DNA of 10,543 nt, taken from NCBI GenBank assembly GCA_900770515.1, contig CAAHDP010000430.1, positions 1-10,543 on the forward strand, read 5' to 3'. The position numbers were made by a program, and so were the translations under genes. Below, piece by piece: positions 1 through 8,496 of this stretch (its first letter is position 1; each line of letters starts with the position of its first letter). Under the pieces are notes generated by a model. It saw only the letters and a list, made by a program, of their open reading frames with translations. It ran no database searches and was not told the origin of the DNA. Source of the DNA: an uncultured Prevotella sp. GTDB lineage: Bacteria > Bacteroidota > Bacteroidia > Bacteroidales > Bacteroidaceae.

Positions 1-554
1 CGCATCAACTTGCCCTCCTTGCCGAATACAGAAGCAAACTGGTCCATAATACCGCAGTTTACACCTACGTACTTGTGCTCAGTAGCCTGACCAGCGAGAA
101 CGAGATCCCACTTAGAAACCTTGTTGTCACCGAAGAGATCGTTCAAAGCGAAAGCGAAGCAGCTCTCAAGAGCAGCTGAAGAAGACATGCCTGCACCGAG
201 AGGCACGTCGCCATAGAATGCAGCATTGAAGCCCTTTACATCAACACCCAGCGCCTTCATCTCCTGGCAGATACCGTAGATGTAGCGTGCCCAAGATGCG
301 CGAGGACCCTCTGGGTCGTTTACCTTGAACTCTACACGGTCCTTCAAGTCGATAGAGTAGAGCATCACTGTCTCTGTTCCGTTAGGACGGATCTCAGCCA
401 TAATACCCTTATCTACTGCACCTGGGAATACGAATCCACCATTATAATCTGTGTGCTCGCCAATCAGGTTAATACGACCTGGTGACATATAGATGTTACC
501 TGTTTTGCCATCAAAGTGCTTGATGAAACGGCTTCTTACTTTTTCGATATCCAT
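1..554 (-). CDS. galK: Galactokinase, N-terminal part (cut by the window edge)
   Basis: Galactokinase phosphorylates alpha-D-galactose at C1 using ATP, the entry step of the Leloir pathway, in the cytoplasm. The 184 visible residues start at the ATG read from 554 and run off the left edge; full-length family members are about 380-400 residues, so roughly half is present. Residues 26-40 read GRINLIGEHTDYNGG, the galactokinase signature. Residues 118-129 read PLGAGMSSSAAL, the GHMP-kinase phosphate-binding loop. D171 in GIMDQ matches the family's catalytic aspartate. No Shine-Dalgarno sequence precedes the start; the leader is A-rich, as for most neighbours. The gene follows the sugar permease by about 100 bases on the same strand and is probably the last step of a galM-permease-galK unit. 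Other GHMP kinases are unlikely given the galactokinase-specific signature. Confidence 0.96.
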   Translation of the reverse strand, partial: MDIEKVRSRFIKHFDGKTGNIYMSPGRINLIGEHTDYNGGFVFPGAVDKGIMAEIRPNGTETVMLYSIDLKDRVEFKVNDPEGPRASWARYIYGICQEMKALGVDVKGFNAAFYGDVPLGAGMSSSAALESCFAFALNDLFGDNKVSKWDLVLAGQATEHKYVGVNCGIMDQFASVFGKEGKLM

Positions 555-603
555 AATTGTTGTTGTTTTAAAAGTTATTATTAAAGATTTGATTATAAAC
601 TAG

Positions 604-644
604 TTATTCCCGGATAAATCAAGTTTTGCTTCACCCGGGAATAA
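604..644 (-). promoter_or_regulatory. 10-bp perfect inverted repeat between the permease gene and galK
   Basis: TTATTCCCGG (604-613) and CCGGGAATAA (635-644) are perfect reverse complements around a 21-base loop. In the minus-strand transcript the hairpin begins 12 bases after the permease stop codon and ends about 50 bases before the galK start. No T-run follows the stem, so it is not a typical intrinsic terminator. It could be an mRNA processing or stabilising stem that sets the galK:permease ratio, or a protein-binding site. The function is an inference; the repeat is seen directly. Confidence 0.55.
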
Positions 645-656
645 AATGTTTCATTA

Positions 657-2003
657 TTACTCTACTGGAATGTCCTTGTTTACATTCTTGCAACCAACGA
701 GGGCGTAGAAGAGAATGTATGCAATCATGGCGATGATAACCCAATAAGATGCGATAGGACCAGCAGCCTTAGCAACAGCGTCCTGGATAAGAGGCATTAC
801 ACCACCACCAACTACCATCATCATGAAGATACCTGATGCCTGAGCTGTGTACTTGCCGAGACCTTCAACAGCAAGGTTGAAGATTCCACCCCACATGATA
901 GAAGTACACAAACCGCAGATAGCGATGAGTACGCACTTGGTAGGGATAGTAAATGCTACAAGACCAGTGCCGTGGTCGTCGAGCTTGAGAAGGTTTGCAA
1001 TCTCAGAATCACCAGCCAAAGAGAAGTTCAATGTGTTGGTTTCTGGTAAGAAGATGGCTGTGAGCAACAGGAGGATAGCTACTGTTGATACTATTGTCAT
1101 CTGTGTCTTGGTAGAAACGGCACCGCTGATGAATGAGCTGAGGAATCGGCCGCACATCATGAGCAACCAGTAAACTGCTGCGAAAGCACCACCTACAGAA
1201 GCAGCACCTGTGAAGTCCATGCTACTGATGTAGAAAATAAGCTGAGCAGGAATACCAATCTCAACACCAACATAGAAGAAAATACCGATGACACCGAGTA
1301 CGCAGTGACGGAATGACCAAGGACTGTGATCGTACTGTACGTTCTCCTTCTTGATGTTTGGCTCAGGAATAGCAACAAACCAGATGATGAAGAAGGCCGC
1401 AATGAACACCGCCATACCGATGAAGAGGAGAGGAGCAACGTCGCTCATACTTGTGTTAGCTGTAACTGTACCTACGAGTACACCTGCCAACAATGGGGTA
1501 AGAGTACCACTCAAAGAGTTCAATGTACCACCAATCTGAATGAGCTGGTTACCGCGGTTACCACCACCACCGAGCAAGTTCAACATTGGGTTTACCACAG
1601 TGTTAAGCATACATACGCAGAAACCGCAGATGAAAGCACCCAACAGATAAATGATAAGGTTGAGGCAAACGGCACCAGAGCTGAGGTTAAATACAGGAAT
1701 GTCGTCACCGAAGATACTAGACAAGTACTGAATCATCAAACCGATTGTACCGACAGCGAGTGCGATCAATGCTGTCTTCTTGTAACCCTTGCTTTCAATC
1801 ATCTTGCCGGCAGGAATACCCATGAAGAGGTAAGCGGCAAAGTTCATGAAGTTACCCATCATGGCTGCCCAAGAATACTTGAAGCCCCAGATGTTGCCAA
1901 AAGGTGCTCCCATGTTAGTTACAAACGAGATCATTGCAAAGATAAAACACATCGTGATGATGGCAATGACACGACCGTTGTTATTTACACTTTTTTGTTC
2001 CAT
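657..2003 (-). CDS. gluP: Glucose/galactose permease, MFS (FucP/GluP family)
   Basis: A 448-residue inner-membrane transporter of the major facilitator superfamily, similar to the fucose/glucose/galactose:H+ symporter group. It begins MEQKSVNNNGR and then shows about 12 hydrophobic segments. The first-half loop motif G-I-P-A-G-K...S-K-G-Y-K-K (about residues 62-76) is the family's version of the MFS loop 2-3 motif. NTVVNPMLNLLGG (about 134-146), followed by N-Q-L-I-Q-I-G-G-T-L-N, resembles the substrate-path region of FucP/GluP proteins. A polar loop of about 30 residues around 322-350 interrupts the C-terminal half. It lies between galM and galK, matching the Bacteroides arrangement of galactokinase, glucose/galactose transporter and aldose epimerase, so galactose and/or glucose uptake is the best reading. 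Exact sugar specificity cannot be read from the sequence. The ATG read from 2003 has only an A-rich leader. Confidence 0.9.
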   Translation of the reverse strand: MEQKSVNNNGRVIAIITMCFIFAMISFVTNMGAPFGNIWGFKYSWAAMMGNFMNFAAYLFMGIPAGKMIESKGYKKTALIALAVGTIGLMIQYLSSIFGDDIPVFNLSSGAVCLNLIIYLLGAFICGFCVCMLNTVVNPMLNLLGGGGNRGNQLIQIGGTLNSLSGTLTPLLAGVLVGTVTANTSMSDVAPLLFIGMAVFIAAFFIIWFVAIPEPNIKKENVQYDHSPWSFRHCVLGVIGIFFYVGVEIGIPAQLIFYISSMDFTGAASVGGAFAAVYWLLMMCGRFLSSFISGAVSTKTQMTIVSTVAILLLLTAIFLPETNTLNFSLAGDSEIANLLKLDDHGTGLVAFTIPTKCVLIAICGLCTSIMWGGIFNLAVEGLGKYTAQASGIFMMMVVGGGVMPLIQDAVAKAAGPIASYWVIIAMIAYILFYALVGCKNVNKDIPVE

Positions 2004-2087
2004 TGTTTAATCTTGATAGTTGATATTTGTTATTGTTATATTCGTTATTTGCTTGTATTGCTGGTTGTTACCATATGATTGTTCACT

Positions 2088-2100
2088 GGTTAGTTTAACC
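2088..2100. promoter_or_regulatory. Short palindrome directly after the galM terminator
   Basis: GGTTA-GTT-TAACC is a 5-bp perfect inverted repeat with a 3-base centre, lying just downstream (in transcription sense) of the galM terminator T-run and 85 bases before the permease start. It could be a small operator or a minor mRNA stem. With arms this short it could also be chance in AT-rich DNA. Confidence 0.25.
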
Positions 2101-2102
2101 GC

Positions 2103-2151
2103 AAAAAGGAGCAGCTGCCCCTGCATTGTGCACTTAGAGGCAGCAACTCCT
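2103..2151 (-). terminator. Intrinsic terminator after galM
   Basis: On the minus strand a 16-base arm (2151 to 2136) pairs with 2122 to 2107, apart from one T-T mismatch and two G-T pairs. It closes a 13-base loop and is followed directly by TTTTTG. It starts 18 bases past the galM stop codon. The structure is GC-rich and strong for this AT-rich intergenic DNA. Because the permease and galK follow on the same strand, it may act as an attenuator within the unit instead of a full stop. Confidence 0.8.
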
Positions 2152-2169
2152 ATATTGTTTAATCTGATT

Positions 2170-3255
2170 TTATTTGTCTACGCCAAACTTATAGATTGTC
2201 TTCTGTGTGTATGTCTCACCAGGGTTCAATCTGCAACTTGGGAAGTATGGATGATTTGGTGTGTCTGGGAACTTCTGTGCCTCGAAGCAAACTGCGCTAC
2301 GGCGTGGGAATGTTGCACCAAACTGTCCCTTGAAATCAGCCAGGAAGTTACCTGTATACATCTGCATACCTGGTTCTGTGGTATAAACCTCCATAGTACG
2401 GCAGCTAACAGGGTCCTTGATGCGGGCAGCAAAGCTCAACTCGCCCTCTTCCTTCTTATTTAATACATAGTTGTGATCATAACCCTGACCATTCTTGATC
2501 TGCTCGTTGTCAGCATCGATGTCCTGGCCGATTGGCTTTGGAGTGCGGAAATCGAATGGTGTACCCTCTACCTTCAGGATTTCACCTGTTGGGATAGACT
2601 CCTTATCGATAGGGAGGTAGTAGTCTGCATTCACCTCACAGATGATGTTGTCAATAGTTGGGGTAGGATTTGCAATACCCTGGATTGCGAAGAATGCGTG
2701 ATGAGTCAAGTTGCAGATGGTCATCTTGTTAGTTGTAGCCTGATACTTGATGACGAACTCATTGTCGTCTGTCAAGGTGTAAGCTACCCAAACAGTCAAT
2801 TCTCCAGAGAAGCCTTCCTCGCCGTATGGGCTGGTGTATTTCAAGACAACTGCATTGTCACTCATACGGGTTGCATCCCAAACGTGTGCGTGGAATCCAG
2901 TAGGACCTCCATGCAAATGGTTCTTTCCATTGTTGCATGCCAACTGATACTCCTTGCCATGAAGGGTAAATCTACCCTCCTTGATACGATTTCCGTAACG
3001 ACCGATGAGGACGCTCAAGAAAGGCTCAGGTGAGTTGATGACATCCTGTATGTTGTCGTGACCCTCGATGAGGTTAGCATAGTTGCCGTCCTTATCTGGC
3101 ATCATGATAGCAACAACAGCACCACCGTAGTTAGTCACTGCAATCTCATTGCCCTGATTGTTTCTCAACACGAAGAGATCAGTCTTCTTTCCATTTACTG
3201 TGGTCTGAAAATCTTCTCTTTTCAAACCACACTTGTTAACTGGTTCTGTATTCAT
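2170..3255 (-). CDS. galM: Aldose 1-epimerase (mutarotase)
   Basis: GalM interconverts the alpha and beta anomers of galactose (and glucose), supplying alpha-galactose to galactokinase. The 361-residue length is usual for the family. Visible motifs are GRYGNRI (85-91), NHLHGG (112-117), NLTHHAFF (182-189), GYDHNYVL (258-265), TTEPGMQMYTGN (292-303) and CFEAQKFPDTPNHP (323-336). By family knowledge the catalytic acid is the second histidine of the third motif (H186), H113/H115 lie in the conserved NxLHGG region, and E325 is the catalytic base. The usual NLTNHS/A form has Asn before the catalytic His; here it is His185. No signal peptide is seen, so a cytoplasmic enzyme is expected. It is the first gene of the galactose set, behind a promoter with nested palindromes, with a terminator 18 bases after its stop codon. 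Confidence 0.95.
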   Translation of the reverse strand: MNTEPVNKCGLKREDFQTTVNGKKTDLFVLRNNQGNEIAVTNYGGAVVAIMMPDKDGNYANLIEGHDNIQDVINSPEPFLSVLIGRYGNRIKEGRFTLHGKEYQLACNNGKNHLHGGPTGFHAHVWDATRMSDNAVVLKYTSPYGEEGFSGELTVWVAYTLTDDNEFVIKYQATTNKMTICNLTHHAFFAIQGIANPTPTIDNIICEVNADYYLPIDKESIPTGEILKVEGTPFDFRTPKPIGQDIDADNEQIKNGQGYDHNYVLNKKEEGELSFAARIKDPVSCRTMEVYTTEPGMQMYTGNFLADFKGQFGATFPRRSAVCFEAQKFPDTPNHPYFPSCRLNPGETYTQKTIYKFGVDK

Positions 3256-3264
3256 AATATATCA

Positions 3265-3321
3265 TTTTTTAGTTACTCTACTTTATGTTCTAAAGTAATC
3301 TACTGCAAAGTAACTAAAAAA
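3265..3321. promoter_or_regulatory. Nested inverted repeats over the galM start region (candidate operator)
   Basis: The outer arms TTTTTTAGTTAC (3265-3276) and GTAACTAAAAAA (3310-3321) are 12-base perfect reverse complements. Inside them TACTTTA (3279-3285) and TAAAGTA (3291-3297) form a 7-bp perfect palindrome with a 5-base centre. The right outer arm overlaps the predicted -7 element, and the inner palindrome lies just downstream of the predicted transcription start. That position suits a repressor blocking initiation, or an early mRNA hairpin. No regulator gene is in the window, so the binding protein is unknown; a sugar-responsive factor is an inference from the genes controlled. Confidence 0.6.
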
Positions 3322-3337
3322 AAATGAATATGACAAA
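3306..3337 (-). promoter_or_regulatory. Bacteroidota-type promoter for galM
   Basis: On the minus strand TTTG (3337 to 3334) is followed by a 20-base spacer and TTACTTTG (3313 to 3306). This matches the Bacteroidota TTTG - about 20 - TAnnTTTG pattern at all fixed positions except the A at position 2 of the -7 box. Transcription would start near 3299, giving a leader of about 45 bases before the galM ATG. The spacer is mostly A/T, including a run of nine T. Confidence 0.6.
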
Positions 3338-3366
3338 ATATTTAGCAATTATTTGATTTAAAAAAA

Positions 3367-3380
3367 CTAAAAATTTTTAG
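3367..3380. repeat. 14-base perfect palindrome over the folC stop codon
   Basis: CTAAAAATTTTTAG is its own reverse complement and contains the folC TAA stop. It is wholly AT-rich inside and has no loop, so it is unlikely to terminate transcription by itself. It lies 30 bases upstream of the galM -33 element and might serve as an AT-rich upstream element or protein site, or might be chance. Confidence 0.3.
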
Positions 3381-4609
3381 GAGAGCAAATCAGCGACTAC
3401 ATAACTTGAACCTCCAACGAAGACAAAATCATCATTTTTTGCATTTGCTTTCGCTGTCATATATGCTTCTTTTACAGAATGATACATCTCACCATGCAAG
3501 TTGTACTTTAATGCAGTGTCTCGCAATTTCTCCACAGGAATGGCTCTTTTAGTAGAAGGCTGCGTCCAATAGAATTTTACCCCATTTTTGAGCTTATCCC
3601 TCAAAAGTTGTAATACGTGCTCAACATCTTTGTCGTCCACCATTCCAAAAACGATGTGCTTGACCTGAGCGTCAACATCATTAATCTGTGTGGCAAGATA
3701 CTTCCATCCCGCAAGATTGTGACCCGTATCACAGATGACAAGCGGTGCTTCTCCCAGCTTCTCCCATCTACCTCGCAACCCTGTCAGCTCACATACATGC
3801 CCGAAACCGTTTCTGATTGCTTCGTCGCTGATGGTCATCGTCTGGCGCAAGACGTTAAGTGCTGCAAGAATGGTCTTTCTGTTACGTTCCTGATAGGAAC
3901 CTTTCAGTTCCATATCTACATTCATAGATATGTCTTCATCCTGTGCAAAGAGGATAGGAGAGTGGCGTTCTTCTGCAACCTTCTCAAAAACAGGACGGGT
4001 CTCTTCGATGTATTCACCGATGACTACAGGCACGTCAGGCTTTATGATTCCTGCCTTCTCGCCAGCTATCTCTGCCAGGGTGTTGCCCAGAAACTGGGTA
4101 TGGTCAAAACTGATATTGGTAATGACAGAAAGAACCGGAGTGATGATATTGGTACAGTCAAGTCTTCCTCCAAGTCCTACTTCGATTACCGCATAGTCTA
4201 CTTTCTGCTCGGCAAAGTACTTGAATGCCATGGCCGTGGTCAGCTCGAAGAAAGACGGATGAAGAGGTTCGAAGAAAGCACGGTTCTCTTCTACAAAGTC
4301 GATGACATACTGTTCCGGCAGGCATTCTCCGTTCACACGGATGCGCTCGCGGAAATCAACAAGATGAGGAGATGTGTATAGTCCCACCTTGTAACCCTGG
4401 CTTTGAAGGATGGCTGCTATCGTATGAGAGCAGGAACCCTTGCCGTTGGTGCCTGCAATATGTATGGTCTTATATTGACGATGAGGATGACCGAAGTGCT
4501 CGTCCAGCTCATGGGTCGTCTGCAGACCAGGCTTATATGCCTTGGCACCAATTTTTTCAAACACCGGAGTACTATTGAAGAGATATTCTGTCGTTTCTTG
4601 ATAATTCAT
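3377..4609 (-). CDS. folC: Folylpolyglutamate synthase / dihydrofolate synthase
   Basis: FolC adds glutamate to dihydropteroate (making dihydrofolate) and extends the polyglutamate tail of folates, using ATP, in the cytoplasm. It belongs to the Mur ligase family. The 410 residues include the P-loop GTNGKGSCS (53-61), followed by YTSPHLVDFRERIRVNG (78-94), the conserved FolC folate/ATP region. VIEVGLGGRLDCTN (141-154) and a K-A-G segment near 185, which matches the family's modified lysine region, come next. In the C-terminal ligase domain DTGHN (294-298) stands where the common form is DxAHN, a small variation. The protein ends with GGSSYVVADLLS, typical of the family. The ATG read from 4609 has an A/T-rich leader without a Shine-Dalgarno site. 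The dnaJ terminator ends only 28 bases upstream, and the stop codon is embedded in a CTAAAAATTTTTAG palindrome. Whether both enzyme activities are present cannot be decided from the sequence. Confidence 0.94.
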   Translation of the reverse strand: MNYQETTEYLFNSTPVFEKIGAKAYKPGLQTTHELDEHFGHPHRQYKTIHIAGTNGKGSCSHTIAAILQSQGYKVGLYTSPHLVDFRERIRVNGECLPEQYVIDFVEENRAFFEPLHPSFFELTTAMAFKYFAEQKVDYAVIEVGLGGRLDCTNIITPVLSVITNISFDHTQFLGNTLAEIAGEKAGIIKPDVPVVIGEYIEETRPVFEKVAEERHSPILFAQDEDISMNVDMELKGSYQERNRKTILAALNVLRQTMTISDEAIRNGFGHVCELTGLRGRWEKLGEAPLVICDTGHNLAGWKYLATQINDVDAQVKHIVFGMVDDKDVEHVLQLLRDKLKNGVKFYWTQPSTKRAIPVEKLRDTALKYNLHGEMYHSVKEAYMTAKANAKNDDFVFVGGSSYVVADLLS

Positions 4610-4637
4610 TTCTTATATATTATAAATGTGTAGGTAC

Positions 4638-4686
4638 AAAAAGTGGCAATCCCAATACTGGCATTGAGCCAATAATCAGGATTGCC
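4638..4686 (-). terminator. Intrinsic terminator after dnaJ
   Basis: In the minus-strand transcript GGCAATCC (4686-4679) pairs with GGATTGCC (4652-4645). An inner TGGC/GCCA stem sits within the loop, and the hairpin is followed by A-C-TTTTT-G. It lies about 50 bases past the dnaJ stop codon and ends 28 bases before the folC start codon. It should end or reduce grpE-dnaJ transcription before folC. Confidence 0.75.
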
Positions 4687-4734
4687 TGTTACTTTTATCT
4701 TTTATGAGATTTCTTCCATGGAATTTCAAGGAAT

Positions 4735-5895
4735 CTATTTGTTGAACAGATTCTTAATGCTGTCAAAGATTGACTTCTTGGTGGCATTGTCTGCCTGGAA
4801 GTTCTCGCATTCCTTGAACTTCTTCACCAATTCCTTCTCTTCCTTGTTGAGGGTCTTAGGAATGTAGACGGTAATGTTCACGATGATGTCGCCTCGTCCA
4901 TAACCATATCCCTTGATGGCAGGCATACCTTTACCACGCAGACGAACCTGCTTACCTGGCTGGGTTCCTGGTTCTATCTTGATGGTAGTCTTTCCCTCCA
5001 ATGTAGGGATTTCCACTTCACCGCCAAGAACAGCTGTAGAGAAGTCGAGTACGAGATTATAGTAGAGGTCCTTGTCTTTACGTTCGAAGACATCGCTCTT
5101 TTCTACGCGTACGATAACCTGAAGGTCGCCGTTGACGCCATTGTGCTTACCGGCGCCTCCCTTACCTGGTACGGTAACGACCATTCCGTCATCCACACCT
5201 GCAGGAATATTGATTTCTACAACTTCTTCGCCAGCAACAATGCCGTCACCACCACAAGCCTTACACTTGTTCTTAATGACGTGACCCTCGCCGCCACATG
5301 TAGGACATGCAGCCTGAGTCTGCATGGTTCCAAACATAGAGCGCACGGTACGGACTGTGTAACCCGTACCATGACAGGTAGGACAAGTCTCCGGCTGTGA
5401 GCCGCCTTCGCATCCTGTGCCATGGCAAGCAGAACATGTTACGTCTTTACGAATCTTGAACTTCTTGGTGCAACCCGCAAAAGCCTCTTCCAATGTAAGC
5501 TTTGCCTGTACTCGCAAATCTCTTCCCTGGTACTGCTGTGGCTGAGCACTGCCGCCAAAACCGCCGAATCCGCCACCGAATCCACCGTGACCTCCAAAGA
5601 TATCGCCGAACATAGAGAAGATGTCATTCATATCCATGCTGGCTCCACCACCGAATCCACCGAAACCGCCTTGCGGACCGTCGAATCCGAACTGATCATA
5701 CTGCTGACGCTTCTGAGGATCATGAAGAACCTCGTATGCTTCTGCAGCCTCCTTGAACTTTTCTTCAGCCTCCTTGTTTCCAGGGTTGCGGTCTGGATGA
5801 TATTTGATGGCTATCTTGCGGTAAGCCTTCTTTATTTCGTCTTCAGATGCCTGCTTATCAACGCCAAGCACCTCGTAATAGTCTCTCTTTGCCAT
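4735..5895 (-). CDS. dnaJ: Chaperone protein DnaJ (Hsp40)
   Basis: DnaJ binds unfolded proteins and stimulates the ATPase of DnaK. The 386 residues show every part of a type I DnaJ. The J domain (1-70) starts [12 protein letters not shown] and has the HPD motif at 33-35. A Gly/Phe-rich region follows (about 70-118), interrupted by a Met/Asp-rich patch ([15 protein letters not shown]) around 86-100. Four CxxCxGxG zinc-binding repeats lie at 154-161, 171-178, 197-204 and 211-218, followed by the C-terminal substrate-binding and dimerisation domains. Length and zinc motifs are normal, with no missing cysteines. It follows grpE by 54 bases on the same strand without an evident terminator between, so the two are probably co-transcribed. 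The leader is A-rich with no strong Shine-Dalgarno site. Confidence 0.98.
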   Translation of the reverse strand: MAKRDYYEVLGVDKQASEDEIKKAYRKIAIKYHPDRNPGNKEAEEKFKEAAEAYEVLHDPQKRQQYDQFGFDGPQGGFGGFGGGASMDMNDIFSMFGDIFGGHGGFGGGFGGFGGSAQPQQYQGRDLRVQAKLTLEEAFAGCTKKFKIRKDVTCSACHGTGCEGGSQPETCPTCHGTGYTVRTVRSMFGTMQTQAACPTCGGEGHVIKNKCKACGGDGIVAGEEVVEINIPAGVDDGMVVTVPGKGGAGKHNGVNGDLQVIVRVEKSDVFERKDKDLYYNLVLDFSTAVLGGEVEIPTLEGKTTIKIEPGTQPGKQVRLRGKGMPAIKGYGYGRGDIIVNITVYIPKTLNKEEKELVKKFKECENFQADNATKKSIFDSIKNLFNK

Positions 5896-5949
5896 TTGTT
5901 AAATATGGATTTTTATTTCTTTATTCCTGATCGTAATTCTTCATTAGAC

Positions 5950-6615
5950 TTATTGTCCTACAGCAACCTTAGCGTGACGGATTACCTTGTCGTTGAGGGT
6001 ATAACCGGTCTGCACGCAGTCGATAACCTTGCCCTTCTTGTCGTCACCCATTCCTGGCACCATAGCGATTGCCTCATGGAAATCAACGTCGAAATCCTTG
6101 TCAGCAGTCTCAATCTTCTTTACTCCGAGACCTTCAAGAGTCTTGATGAACTTGTTGAAAATCATCTGAACACCTTCCTTGATAGCCTTAGGATCCTCGC
6201 TCTTGTCTGCGATGGCACGCTCGAAGTCATCAAGAATTGGAAGAATGGCAGCAATAGTCTTCTCGCCACCGTTGAGAATCAGATCAGCCTTCTCTTTCAG
6301 GGTGCGCTTGCGGTAATTCTCAAATTCTGCAGTCTTATAGAGCAGTTGCTTTTTCAATTCTTCTACTTCCTGCTGAGCCTTTGCCAATGGATCTGCTTCT
6401 TCAGATTCTGCCGCATTGTCAGTATTGTCAGTCTTACTGTCAGCATCTGCCGCCTTATTGTCAGCATCCTCTGTATTTGTCTCTTCAGCCTTAGGCTCTG
6501 CATTATTCTGAGTATCGTTCTGCTCAGCATTCTCGTTGAGAACCTGTTCCTTAGCGTTACCGTCCTCTATATTAATCTTCTTTTCTTTTGACATAGTCTT
6601 AAATTTTTTAAACAT
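5950..6615 (-). CDS. grpE: Nucleotide exchange factor GrpE
   Basis: GrpE drives ADP release from DnaK, completing the chaperone cycle with DnaJ. As given it has 221 residues. Residues 15-75 are acidic, Ala/Asn/Asp-rich and probably disordered. A predicted coiled coil (about 76-115, with AEFENYRKRTLKEKADL typical of GrpE) forms the dimer helix. The C-terminal beta domain carries the family signature, ending FHEAIAMVPG...GY.LNDKVIRHAKVAVG. The start is uncertain. The ATG read from 6615 (MFKKFKTMSKEKK) has AAGGAA 7 bases upstream, while an internal ATG read from 6594 gives MSKEKKINIEDG, a more usual GrpE-like N-terminus, with only an A-rich leader. As most local genes lack Shine-Dalgarno sites, the internal start is a real alternative. 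No Bacteroidota-type promoter or CIRCE heat-shock element is evident upstream. Confidence 0.96.
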   Translation of the reverse strand: MFKKFKTMSKEKKINIEDGNAKEQVLNENAEQNDTQNNAEPKAEETNTEDADNKAADADSKTDNTDNAAESEEADPLAKAQQEVEELKKQLLYKTAEFENYRKRTLKEKADLILNGGEKTIAAILPILDDFERAIADKSEDPKAIKEGVQMIFNKFIKTLEGLGVKKIETADKDFDVDFHEAIAMVPGMGDDKKGKVIDCVQTGYTLNDKVIRHAKVAVGQ

Positions 6616-6643
6616 GATTATTCCTTTTTATGGTTGTTTTGAC

Positions 6644-6680
6644 AAAAAGCGTGCCAACTCGACTCTCATCGAATTGGCAC
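6644..6680 (-). terminator. Intrinsic terminator after the ABC-F gene
   Basis: On the minus strand GTGCCAATTCGA (6680-6669) pairs with TCGAGTTGGCAC (6662-6651) over 12 bases with one T-G pair and a 6-base loop. It is followed by G-C-TTTTT-G. It starts 25 bases past the ABC-F stop codon and its T-run ends 28 bases before the given grpE start. This is the cleanest terminator in the window. The stem superficially recalls a CIRCE heat-shock element but does not match it. Confidence 0.8.
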
Positions 6681-6705
6681 TTATCTCATTTAGGTGTATT
6701 TTCTA

Positions 6706-8331
<1,626 letters not shown>

Positions 8332-8372
8332 TTACTAAATATCTTTTTCTGAATTTATCTTTAATTTGTGTG

Positions 8373-8403
8373 CAAAGTTACGAAAAAATATTTGTATATC
8401 AAT
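8373..8403 (-). promoter_or_regulatory. Bacteroidota-type promoter for the ABC-F gene
   Basis: On the minus strand ATTG (8403 to 8400) is followed by 19 bases and TAACTTTG (8380 to 8373), an exact match to the TAnnTTTG -7 box; the -33 box differs from TTTG in its first base. Transcription should start near 8366, giving a leader of about 40 bases before the ATG read from 8325. Confidence 0.75.
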
Positions 8404-8451
8404 GATTTATTGGTAAAAGTTGCTTTTTTTTAGTTAAAAACACAGCTCTTC

Positions 8452-8482
8452 TTTGTCATTTTGCAGAAAAGTCTTACTTTTG
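8452..8482 (+). promoter_or_regulatory. Bacteroidota-type promoter for the pseudouridine synthase gene
   Basis: TTTG (8452-8455), a 19-base spacer and TACTTTTG (8475-8482) match the Bacteroidota consensus exactly. Transcription should begin near 8489, giving a leader of about 80 bases that contains the strong hairpin at 8497-8520. It is divergent from the ABC-F promoter, with about 50 bases between the two -33 boxes. Confidence 0.8.
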
Positions 8483-8496
8483 CATGCTAAAAGGCA

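Noticed and set aside
555..603. Separate promoter for galK
   Set aside because: TAACTTTT on the minus strand resembles a -7 box but lacks the final G, and the position 20 bases upstream shows only a weak GTTT-like match, so I do not call it.
1326..2078. 250-codon plus-strand open frame opposite the permease gene
   Set aside because: Its Thr/His/Cys-rich low-complexity product is typical of the reverse strand of a membrane-protein gene; no promoter or ribosome site supports it.
5422..6591. 389-codon plus-strand open frame opposite dnaJ and grpE
   Set aside because: It spans two well-supported minus-strand genes and the gap between them. Its Leu/Ser-rich product shows no family motif.
6651..6680. 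CIRCE heat-shock operator upstream of grpE
   Set aside because: The stem GTGCCAATTCGA does not match TTAGCACTC-N9-GAGTGCTAA, and the T-run makes a terminator the simpler reading.
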